Below are positions 51,612 through 59,205 of a stretch of 64,000 nt of DNA, piece by piece. Origin of the DNA: CAWUIO01 sp963922455 (lineage in GTDB: Bacteria > Bacteroidota > Bacteroidia > Cytophagales > Microscillaceae). The notes below the pieces were generated by a model. It saw nothing but the letters and a program-made list of their open reading frames with translations. It had not been told where the DNA came from and did not search any database. The stretch covers positions 1 through 64,000 of the forward strand of contig CAWUIO010000010.1 in NCBI GenBank assembly GCA_963922455.1, given 5' to 3'. Position numbers and translations under genes: made by a program. Position 1 is the first letter of the stretch. Each line of letters begins with the position of its first letter.

Positions 51612-51742
51612 GGCTTAGGGATAGGCGCCCGACAGGGCCAAGACCGCCGCTGGATGTGCGTTGGCCGGCTTGGCAGCCTAGCCCGGCCCGCGCCGGTACC
51701 TTAGGACAAGGTGCCTCTACATGTATGGCGCGGGCAAGCCCC
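51612..51742 (+). repeat. Dispersed repeat, variant B, copy 15
   Basis: Begins GGCTTAGGG and ends GGGCAAGCCCC (outer pair GGCTT/AAGCC); inner stem GCCCGCGCC/GGCGCGGGC. It belongs to variant B (AGACCG, GGCCGGCTTGG) and ends 18 bases from the GH31 stop, pointing against the gene. The gap 51508-51611 is AG/CT-rich and shows nothing else. Confidence 0.82.
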
Positions 51743-51759
51743 GATTTTATTTTATTGCT

Positions 51760-54177
51760 TTAAAAATGAACCATAAATCCTTCTTTGGTCCAAGGTACGA
51801 AGGCCGAAGCTAGATTCCGAATGGTCTTGGAGTAATCTTCCCTTTTCTCGAAGGGGTCAAAGTTAGAAATAGGTTCTACAAACCGGTAGTCATCTACGTG
51901 AATTTCTACATCTTGGTCTTGGTAGCGTACGCTAAGTTCTTCGGCGGGGTAGCCGTGAAAAAAGATTTGGGCCTGCTCAAAGTGGGAGGCATACGTCCCT
52001 TCCTTGGCTTCAAAATGGAGTTGACGGTTTTGGGGCTCAAAGACTAGCTTGCGTCGGTAAAAATCCCCTTGCTCAAAATTGTAGGTTTCGCCATCATCTT
52101 CATAATAGCCAAATACACTGCCTTCGGGCCCAGCATAGACATGGACTTCCAAAATCGGCTGGGGTTTTTGACTGGTATGGGCTACCGTCTCCTGCATGAG
52201 TAGGATCCCCCCGGCTTTTACAAACACGGGTTGCTTGTCTTTGGGGGTTTCCATCAATATCGCTTGGCTACCTTCGTAAGGATGATCATTGTATAAATCA
52301 TACCATGCGCCTTCTGGTAAGTACAATTTATGAATGTCTTGCGAACTACTCACTGGGCAAACCAGCAAGTTGGGCCCAAAAAGGAATTCATTTTGGAACA
52401 AGTAAAAGTAGACATTGTCATCAAAGGTATAATCTATGGCCAAGCTACGGCTTATCGGAATGCCTGTACGTGTGGAATCCTCAAATATAGCATACAAATA
52501 AGGAAGCATACGGTAGCGAAGCTTGATGTAATTTCTCGAGATTTCTTCGGTTTCTTCCCCAAAGGCCCAAGGTTCGGCATCCCGCGTATTGATCATGGTG
52601 TGGCAGCGGTAAAAGGGTGTAAAAGCCCCTAAGGCTACCCAACGTTGGAATAAAGCCGGGGTAGATTCTCCTACAAAGCCTCCTACATCGGCCCCGGCAA
52701 AGCTCACCCCACTGAGCCCTAGGCTGTTGATCAAACGGACATCGGAAAACATAGCGGCGTCGTGGGAAACATTATCTCCGGTCCACTTAGCAGAAAAACG
52801 CTGTAAACCGGCGTAACCGGCCCGGGTGAGGACAAAGGGGCGTTTGCCTTTTAAGTGTTTTTTGGCCCCCTCAAAGGTGCTCCGTATCATCTCGAGCCCG
52901 TATACATTGTGGGCTTCCTTGTGGCTTGCTTTACGCCCATCAAAGTCAAACTCGGTAAAGTCGGGGAAGCTCTTATTCCAGACGGCAGGTTCGTTCATAT
53001 CGTTCCAGAAGCCTTCTAGGCCTATTTTAGCCAGTTCTTCGTGCTTATCGGCCCACCATTCACGAACGGCTGGGTTTGTATAATCGGGAAAATGGCACCA
53101 ACCCGGCCATACTTGGCCCTGGTAGGGCTCCCCGTCGGGGTATTTTACAAAGTAATTTTTTTCTAAGCCCTCGTGATACACTTCATATCCTTCCTCAACC
53201 TTGATCCCCGGATCATAAATCATGACCAATCGGAAACCTTCCTCGCGCAGGTTTTTAATAAGCCCTTCTGGGTTAGGAAACCGTTTATCGTCCCAGGTAA
53301 ACACCTTATAAGCGTCCATGTAGTGGATATCCAGATAAAGCACATCGGCGGGGATATCTTTTTTGCGAAAAGAGTGGGCGATCTGTTGGATTTCGGTATC
53401 GGGGTAGTAACTATACCGACATTGTTGGAAGCCCAAGCTCCACAAGGGAGGAAGCGGGGTCTTTCCCGTTAAATCGGTATATGCCCCCAATATTTGAGAA
53501 ACCGATTCCCCTCCAATAAAGTAGTAGCGTAAAGGCCCATCACCCGTTTGGAAAAAGCTGAAGCGGTTGTTGGAGGCGCCAAAGTCAAACCGGGTGGGGT
53601 ATGAATTATCTAAAAATATTCCGTACGCATTACCGTTCCATAAGCCCATGTAAAAGGGAATACTAGAGTATAAGGGGTCAGACTCGGGCCCGTGGGCAAA
53701 TTGATCGGTATTCCAATGGATATAGGTGCTTCCTCTTCGGTCTAAATTTCCGGTTTTTTCCCCGAGCCCCACAAATCGCTCCCCTTCTTGTAGCTTTTTG
53801 TAGTTCCAAGTCTCTTGTCCTAGCCAAGAAATGCCAAAGGCTGGTTCGTCTTCATTAAGTAAGTTCCCGTTTTGATTAAAAAAACGGAGGCGTATGGGTG
53901 ATTTTTGTATTTCAAGGTGTAGGGCTGCGGTCTTGACGTACCAATGCCCCTCCTGTTCTTCCACTTGTATTTCTTGGGCTTGGCAGGTATCGAGGACTGC
54001 ATACGAAAAGTCGTCCCAAGCTTGATTTTGTTTTACTGCCTGCACTTGAATGACCAAGGGGTGAAAAACTTGAATGCGTATTTTGGCTTCCTCCGTATGT
54101 AAGATGAGAGAAGTTTCCGTTTGTTCGGCTCGCACCTGAGCTCCCAAACTTTGGTTTAAGCTTGTTAGGTTTGCCAT
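51760..54177 (-). CDS. GH31 family alpha-glucosidase
   Basis: An 805-aa protein of GH31: N-terminal beta-sandwich (about 1-235), TIM barrel (240-570) and C-terminal beta domains. Catalytic nucleophile Asp393 in GFWNDMNEPAVW; acid/base Asp468 in KWTGDNVSHD; FADADVGGF is the adjacent motif. It should release glucose from alpha-1,4 or alpha-1,6 linked oligosaccharides. No signal peptide is evident, so it is probably cytoplasmic and acts on imported malto-oligosaccharides or glycogen-derived chains. Monocistronic. Confidence 0.92.
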   Translation of the reverse strand: MANLTSLNQSLGAQVRAEQTETSLILHTEEAKIRIQVFHPLVIQVQAVKQNQAWDDFSYAVLDTCQAQEIQVEEQEGHWYVKTAALHLEIQKSPIRLRFFNQNGNLLNEDEPAFGISWLGQETWNYKKLQEGERFVGLGEKTGNLDRRGSTYIHWNTDQFAHGPESDPLYSSIPFYMGLWNGNAYGIFLDNSYPTRFDFGASNNRFSFFQTGDGPLRYYFIGGESVSQILGAYTDLTGKTPLPPLWSLGFQQCRYSYYPDTEIQQIAHSFRKKDIPADVLYLDIHYMDAYKVFTWDDKRFPNPEGLIKNLREEGFRLVMIYDPGIKVEEGYEVYHEGLEKNYFVKYPDGEPYQGQVWPGWCHFPDYTNPAVREWWADKHEELAKIGLEGFWNDMNEPAVWNKSFPDFTEFDFDGRKASHKEAHNVYGLEMIRSTFEGAKKHLKGKRPFVLTRAGYAGLQRFSAKWTGDNVSHDAAMFSDVRLINSLGLSGVSFAGADVGGFVGESTPALFQRWVALGAFTPFYRCHTMINTRDAEPWAFGEETEEISRNYIKLRYRMLPYLYAIFEDSTRTGIPISRSLAIDYTFDDNVYFYLFQNEFLFGPNLLVCPVSSSQDIHKLYLPEGAWYDLYNDHPYEGSQAILMETPKDKQPVFVKAGGILLMQETVAHTSQKPQPILEVHVYAGPEGSVFGYYEDDGETYNFEQGDFYRRKLVFEPQNRQLHFEAKEGTYASHFEQAQIFFHGYPAEELSVRYQDQDVEIHVDDYRFVEPISNFDPFEKREDYSKTIRNLASAFVPWTKEGFMVHF

Positions 54178-54398
54178 AAGTAAGGCTGATTAGGTTAAGT
54201 CAAATCGGCGCCAAAATAAGAAGAATTTACCAAAAGCGGGTAGGTATTTAAAGAAATTAGATGGCTAAGTAAGTTTGAAAATAGACTAAGGATTTTTACA
54301 TTAAAGAACTCAAAACAAGAATCTTGTCTTTTTTAGCAATCGACTTGAGCTAGTGAACGGAATAATGTAAATTTATCTTTATTTCAATATATTTTACT

Positions 54399-55142
54399 TT
54401 GTTTCAAAAAGTATTAAAGAGTATTATAGGGGGCACAGCGAGCAAAAAGTACACCTACCCTATTCCCCCAGTGGCTAGTAATGGCCGGCAACTTGTCATT
54501 CCGGATGTACACGGATGTATCAAAAGCCTGGAAGCTTTGGTGCGTAAGATTGACTTGCAAGGAGAAGACCAACTTTTTTTCTTGGGCGATTATATCAATA
54601 AAGGCCCCGATAGCCGGGCTGTGCTTGATTATTTGATGACGCTGGTAGAAAGTGAGGGCCATATTTTTCTGCTCCGTGGTAACCACGAGGATATGCTTCT
54701 AGACCACAACGTAGGGACCAAGTGGTTACACGAATTTGTGCGAGAGCATCATTCCGAAGAATTGTTGGATGAGCGCGGCCTCCTGCCCTTAAAGTATAAA
54801 CATTTTCTGGAAGACCTCCCCTACTATTTTGAATTGCCTCGTTATTTCTTGGTGCACGCAGGCTTTAATTTTCAAATCAAAGATCCATTTTCTGATCTGA
54901 GGTCTATGTTATATATACGCGATTACCCTGTAAATCCTGATTTTGTGCAAGAAAAGCGAATTGTGCATGGGCACAACCCTAAGTCTTTAGGGGCTATTCA
55001 AGATTACCTAGATTCTGACAGTGCCGTAATTCCCCTTGATAATGGCTGTGTGTACTATGGAGAAAGAGAGGGAATGGGTAATTTACTTTGCTTGGATCTA
55101 GGCAGTCAGGAACTGATAGTACAGGAAAATGTGGAATTTTAA
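54399..55142 (+). CDS. Metallophosphoesterase, protein-phosphatase-like
   Basis: A 247-aa protein of the PPP-type calcineurin superfamily, with metal ligands in VIPDVHGC (Asp-x-His), FFLGDYINKGPDS (GDxxxxG), LRGNHED (GNHE) and a later His pair (FLVHAG, HGHNP). The best start is a TTG at 54399; no upstream ATG is in frame. It may dephosphorylate serine/threonine residues or a nucleotide such as Ap4A; the sequence does not decide between them. It is separated from the MOSC gene by 59 bases and may be in an operon with it. Confidence 0.85.
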   Translation: MFQKVLKSIIGGTASKKYTYPIPPVASNGRQLVIPDVHGCIKSLEALVRKIDLQGEDQLFFLGDYINKGPDSRAVLDYLMTLVESEGHIFLLRGNHEDMLLDHNVGTKWLHEFVREHHSEELLDERGLLPLKYKHFLEDLPYYFELPRYFLVHAGFNFQIKDPFSDLRSMLYIRDYPVNPDFVQEKRIVHGHNPKSLGAIQDYLDSDSAVIPLDNGCVYYGEREGMGNLLCLDLGSQELIVQENVEF

Positions 55143-55201
55143 GCTATATTAGAAAAACTGAAGCCCTAATTAATCCTTAAAAAATAAAATTTAACTCCGC
55201 T

Positions 55202-55843
55202 ATGCACATTACATCTGTCCAGGTAGGAAGAGCCAAAGAGGTTTTATGGGAAGGCAAAATGGTGAGCACAAGTATCTATAAAACCCCGGTGGATAATGTC
55301 GTACAAGTTAAAAAAAACAACCTCGAGGGAGATGAACAGGCCGACCTCAAAGTACACGGTGGCCTGAATAAAGCTATTTATGCCTATCCGGCTGAGCATT
55401 ACCCTTGGTGGCAATTTGAATTGTACTTAGAGGAAGTACCCTGGGGTATTTTTGGGGAAAACCTGACCATTGTTGGCTGGAAAGAATCGGAAGTCAATAT
55501 TGGGGATATCTTTAAGGCCGGCAATGCCCTATTGATGGCTGTACAACCTCGTTTTCCTTGTTTTAAATTAGGGATACGCTTTAATAATAAAGAGGTGGTG
55601 CGAAAGTTTTGGGAAGCCCAAAAACCCGGAATTTACTTCAAAGTGGTTAGAGAAGGAGAGCTTAAGAAGGGGGATGATTTTGTACGGGTACAAGAATCTA
55701 CTTCCCAAGAGAGTATTTTGGATGCCTATTTGGCCTATACCCAAAAACCGCCTAATCCGGTGTTATTGGAGAAGCTCATGGCCAATCCCTATTTGCCAGA
55801 CCCTTGGAAGAAAGGTCTCTCTAAGCTACTCAATCGGGGTTAG
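55202..55843 (+). CDS. MOSC-domain protein, YiiM-like
   Basis: A 213-aa protein with a MOSC domain (about 25-160: NNLEGDEQADLKVHGGLNKAIYAY, GIFGENLTI, RFPCFKLGIRF) and a C-terminal three-helix tail (about 165-213). Cys119 in RFPCFKL is in the position of the conserved Moco-sulphurase-type cysteine. E. coli YiiM and related mARC-like proteins bind molybdenum cofactor and reduce N-hydroxylated compounds, so this could be another Moco enzyme; a substrate is not known. It ends seven bases from the stop of the convergent isochorismatase-like gene. Confidence 0.9.
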   Translation: MHITSVQVGRAKEVLWEGKMVSTSIYKTPVDNVVQVKKNNLEGDEQADLKVHGGLNKAIYAYPAEHYPWWQFELYLEEVPWGIFGENLTIVGWKESEVNIGDIFKAGNALLMAVQPRFPCFKLGIRFNNKEVVRKFWEAQKPGIYFKVVREGELKKGDDFVRVQESTSQESILDAYLAYTQKPPNPVLLEKLMANPYLPDPWKKGLSKLLNRG

Positions 55844-55849
55844 CCATAT

Positions 55850-56425
55850 TTACTCTGAAAACTCAGCAATGAGATCAAAACTATGGATTACTTGGGCAAA
55901 CTCCTCATGTAAGCTGGCCAGGGCTGTGTCGTGAATCAGTTGAGCCGGATAATGCTGTCCTTGAGGTCCTTTTTTGTCAAAAGTAGCCACTGCATCTTCT
56001 ACTAAGTAAGTCTTGAAGCTCAGGTTACCGGCCATACGTGTACTGGTAGAAACACAATGGTCGGTAGTAAGACCGGTGATGACCAATTTTTGAATACCGG
56101 CAGTTCGTAAATCTTCCTCTAGACGAGTACCTATGAAGGCGCTATTTACCTCTTTTGTATATAAAGCTTCTTCTCCAGTAGGTTCAAGTTCGGGCAGCCA
56201 GGCATTTCCCGGACTATTGGTTTCTAAAGGCGAGCCAGCTATTTTGGAGCAATGCTTTACGTGGAAAATGGGTAGGGATAACTTCCGCCAGATGTCCAGG
56301 ATTTCCTTGGCCTTTGTTTCTGCTCCCAGGTTATTCCGATTGCCTCCCCAGTAATCTATATCTTGAAAGCCTATTTGCCAATCAATCATCAAAAGAGCAG
56401 GTCGTTCTTGGGCTGTAAGGTGCAT
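55850..56425 (-). CDS. Isochorismatase-like cysteine hydrolase
   Basis: A 191-aa cytoplasmic protein of the isochorismatase-like fold with a complete catalytic triad: Asp15 (LLMIDWQIGF), Lys91 (YTKEVNSAF) and Cys124 (TGLTTDHCVSTSTR). It should hydrolyse an amide, e.g. nicotinamide, or another small molecule; the family is too diverse to say. It is convergent with the MOSC gene and tightly packed (stop codons seven bases apart). Monocistronic. Confidence 0.9.
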   Translation of the reverse strand: MHLTAQERPALLMIDWQIGFQDIDYWGGNRNNLGAETKAKEILDIWRKLSLPIFHVKHCSKIAGSPLETNSPGNAWLPELEPTGEEALYTKEVNSAFIGTRLEEDLRTAGIQKLVITGLTTDHCVSTSTRMAGNLSFKTYLVEDAVATFDKKGPQGQHYPAQLIHDTALASLHEEFAQVIHSFDLIAEFSE

Positions 56426-56510
56426 AATTTTTTGAGTTGAGTTAAGCGATAATACACCTATAATACGAGTGTATCATTCGTAAAGCAATTTAGAAAAAAA
56501 ATGATACACC

Positions 56511-57095
56511 CTATGGTTGTGAGGCCGTTTCACTGGCTAATTCATTTCCTGGGATTGCGTTGAGTCCTTTACTAGGGACTTCAGGCGTCTCCTGGGAAAT
56601 TTCTGAATTCAAAAATCCCGGTTGATGGCTTCGGGTTTGGCTAATGGAAATAATTAAAAGGGCAAGAATACTTAAACTACTTAAAGATAAGGACAGCCAG
56701 GCGTTTAAGTTTTGATAAAAGCTATAACTCAAAGCTACGACCGAACCTAGTAAGAGCAAACCCCAAAACCAAGAATACAAAGCTATCGGAATTTCTCTTG
56801 TGAATTTTGAGGCTTTTGAAATATCACGAGTTGAGGAGGTTTTCCATTTGGCCCAGGTTTCTTTAATGTAGTTTTGATCACTCACTTGAAATTGAAAAAA
56901 GGATATTCTTTGTATTTTAGACTGTTTATCTAGTAAAAACACCCATGGCCCTTCTTTTTTTTGAAATCGAGCTTCAATAGGCTTCTCCGTAGATTCTATG
57001 ACCCAAGACCTTATTTCAAGATGAGGAGAAGAGGGTTTATAAATCAAAGAGAAAAGTAAGATGGTACCGATCCCTAAAAAATATTTTATGAACAT
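56511..57095 (-). CDS. Hypothetical membrane protein
   Basis: A 194-aa protein with an N-terminal membrane segment or signal anchor (3-18), a periplasmic-like beta-rich region to about 100, and two further hydrophobic segments (about 108-126 and 130-152). The last 40 residues are polar and rich in Glu, Ser and Pro. No recognised motif. ATG at 57095 follows a long AT-rich gap. Function unknown. Confidence 0.55.
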   Translation of the reverse strand: MFIKYFLGIGTILLFSLIYKPSSPHLEIRSWVIESTEKPIEARFQKKEGPWVFLLDKQSKIQRISFFQFQVSDQNYIKETWAKWKTSSTRDISKASKFTREIPIALYSWFWGLLLLGSVVALSYSFYQNLNAWLSLSLSSLSILALLIISISQTRSHQPGFLNSEISQETPEVPSKGLNAIPGNELASETASQP

Positions 57096-57810
57096 GGCTG
57101 GTTAGTTTAAAAACTTTAATCGGCTAACTTTTTCATATACGAAAGCCCTAAACAAGGTTGTCAAGTTGCATCCAAAGTTCAAAGAAAATATTACAGCGTA
57201 GAAAGCTATTTCTTTTTAGGAATTAAAAAGGATGAGTAGAAAACCAGGGTGTGTGTATTAGGTAATGCCCGTATGAAGTGTAGACTGGGGTAATTTTTTC
57301 AAATAAATATTTTAATTAGTTTAGATTCAAAAGTGCCTGACTTAGATATTGTTTGGCTTATGTAATAAATGGAATCTTACCTTATTGTTTTAAGTGACCG
57401 TGACCGTATTGAGAAAGTATAATGCGTTCAAAAATCAACTCAGAAAGCCCGTTCATCTTCCATTTAATCTCTTAATTGATGAAAGAGAACAAGTTATCAG
57501 TAATACGTGGCCAGATAACTCTTCTTCTGATTACAGAAGTCACTTATGTAGGCTTCATCAAGCTTTTTGGGGCCTAGCAGGGGTATTTTTTAGTTTTTCC
57601 TAAGACTGGGCTGTTGAGTGATTACGCTAAAAATGGCTAATTATCTTATTTTTTTGAAAAACCTAGAACCATGAGCGTTTTTGCTTTTTATGATCACGTG
57701 GCTAGATTAATTCAAAAACTTCAAGCTGAAAGCCTTAAGTTTAGATTATTTAATGTATATTTTATTGCATTATATTCATAGTTCTTGCGAAACCAGATTT
57801 GTATTGATTT
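57096..57810. other. AT-rich gap with only small open frames
   Basis: No firm gene. A possible frameshifted small gene lies at 57369-57603, and a 36-aa frame (57671-57781, MSVFAFYDHVARLIQKL at its start) could be another small gene. Otherwise the region is AT-rich with no recognised regulatory sites. Confidence 0.35.
57369..57603 (+). pseudogene. Possible small gene, apparently frameshifted
   Basis: ATG 57369 opens MESYLIVLSDRDRIEKV then stops at TAA 57420, while the +1 frame continues with protein-like sequence (AFKNQLRKPVHLPFNLLIDEREQ and on, ending WGLAGVFFSFS) to 57603. Together they would give about 78 residues. The evidence is only continuity of plausible sequence across the shift. I do not recognise the family. 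Confidence 0.25.
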
Positions 57811-58260
57811 ATGTCACGACTGAGAGAAATAGAAATTTCTTATCACGATGGCTTTACCAAGCTACTTGTAAATTTTTATGCCCTCATCAAACCGGATTGT
57901 ATTGAGGTGAAATGTGCTTGGTTTGATCCCCGAAATCATCAGCCTAATTGCACCTTCCGTTTAGCCTGTGACTGGCATTCTTGGACAGATTTAGATATAG
58001 AGCTGCAAAACTTGGACGAGTTTTATAGTACCCACTATAGTGATTTAAATGATGTTTCGATTACCGTACGCAAGGGGAACAACAGTTATGTTCGGCGCTT
58101 TTACGGTTTAGGTGCTCCGCTCTATCAAGATTACCCTAGTCTGGAGGAAAAGTTGTACACCCTTGATTTGTTTATTCACCAAATAAGCGATCGTATCAAC
58201 CGAATTGCCGCACCTCCTGCTCAAAAACGATCTGCCAAGCGTAAAGGATTCTTTTCATAA
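57811..58260 (+). CDS. Hypothetical cytoplasmic protein
   Basis: A 149-aa protein with no signal peptide or membrane segment. Its composition is rich in aromatic and charged residues (IEVKCAWFDPRNHQPNCTFRLACDWHSW) in the pattern of alternating beta strands, with a C-terminal helix and a basic tail (KRSAKRKGFFS). No recognised motif. It precedes the hypothetical at 58338 by 77 bases, in the same direction. Confidence 0.55.
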   Translation: MSRLREIEISYHDGFTKLLVNFYALIKPDCIEVKCAWFDPRNHQPNCTFRLACDWHSWTDLDIELQNLDEFYSTHYSDLNDVSITVRKGNNSYVRRFYGLGAPLYQDYPSLEEKLYTLDLFIHQISDRINRIAAPPAQKRSAKRKGFFS

Positions 58261-58337
58261 AGATGTTTTGCGTTTTTTGAGAAACAGTCTCTGCTACAAA
58301 GAAGAATTGCCATATTTTAGTAATTATTTTCATCCTG

Positions 58338-59204
58338 ATGAGCTACCCTTTCGAGCTAGGGAAGGTAATCTGGACCCGCGATGAAATCATACGGGCCATA
58401 CCTGAATTTTTGGAGCTTTATGCTGAACGACCTATTGTAGATAATCAAGGAGGAATGAAAGCTCCTCATATGTTTGCTGTTTGGTTCATATGTAGAAAAC
58501 TAAACCCCCAACTAATCATCGAGTCGGGGGTTTATCGAGGACAAAGCACCTGGCTTTTAGAAAAAAGTTGCCCCCAGGCCCAAGTCGTGTCCATAGATGT
58601 TAACCTAGATTTTAGGGAATATATATCTTCGAGGGTAGACTATTCCAATCAAGATTTTTCTTTACATGATTGGTCAGGTATTGATCCCCAGAATACGCTG
58701 GCTTTTTTTGATGATCATCAAAATGCTCTGACCCGTTTGCAACAGTGTTTATGGTTTGGCATAAGACATATCCTCTTTGATGATAATTACCCAGAACAAA
58801 GAGGAGACTGTTACAGTATAAAAAAAGCGTTTCTCGGTTGTGGTTTTGAGCCGCTCCATAGTCAAGCTTATCCACCAAAAGCTTCTTTTAGAACTTCCCT
58901 TAAACATAGAGTAGCAAACTTATTGGGGCTTAGCCCTATTCGTTTAACTCCACAATACGAACAAGTCCGGATCCCTCCTAATGTACATGATGCGAAATTC
59001 CTTTTAAAAAATATAGATAGTTATTATGAGTTTCCCCCCGTGTACCAGCCTAAGCTTACTCGCTGGCATGACACCTGGGATGATACTTATCCTACACCTC
59101 CTTTTTTATTGGAAGAAGAAAGTAAAGGACTATATCCCCTATTTTGGGAAGAGGCCTTGTATTATACTTGGATTTGCTATGTGAAATTAAAAGCCTGTTT
59201 GTAA
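58338..59204 (+). CDS. Rossmann-type methyltransferase-like protein
   Basis: A 288-aa protein with LIIESGVYRGQSTWLLEKSCP (about 57-77) followed by VVSIDVN, the pattern of the SAM-binding or cephalosporin-hydroxylase-like Rossmann folds: a glycine-containing loop after the first strand and an acidic residue at the end of the second. FFDDHQNALTRLQQCLWFGIRHILFDDNYPEQRGD matches a later strand with acidic residues. The C-terminal half has no known signature. It may be a methyltransferase or a related enzyme of cell-surface glycan synthesis. No signal peptide. It ends two bases from the stop of the convergent gene. Confidence 0.6.
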   Translation: MSYPFELGKVIWTRDEIIRAIPEFLELYAERPIVDNQGGMKAPHMFAVWFICRKLNPQLIIESGVYRGQSTWLLEKSCPQAQVVSIDVNLDFREYISSRVDYSNQDFSLHDWSGIDPQNTLAFFDDHQNALTRLQQCLWFGIRHILFDDNYPEQRGDCYSIKKAFLGCGFEPLHSQAYPPKASFRTSLKHRVANLLGLSPIRLTPQYEQVRIPPNVHDAKFLLKNIDSYYEFPPVYQPKLTRWHDTWDDTYPTPPFLLEEESKGLYPLFWEEALYYTWICYVKLKACL

Positions 59205-59205
59205 A

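Noticed and set aside
2505..51742. Clear target-site duplications next to the repeats
   Set aside because: I compared the flanks of several copies and saw no repeated short direct sequence at their boundaries.
2505..51742. CRISPR array or phage attachment sites
   Set aside because: The repeats are dispersed singly, not in tandem with spacers, and no cas or integrase gene is present.
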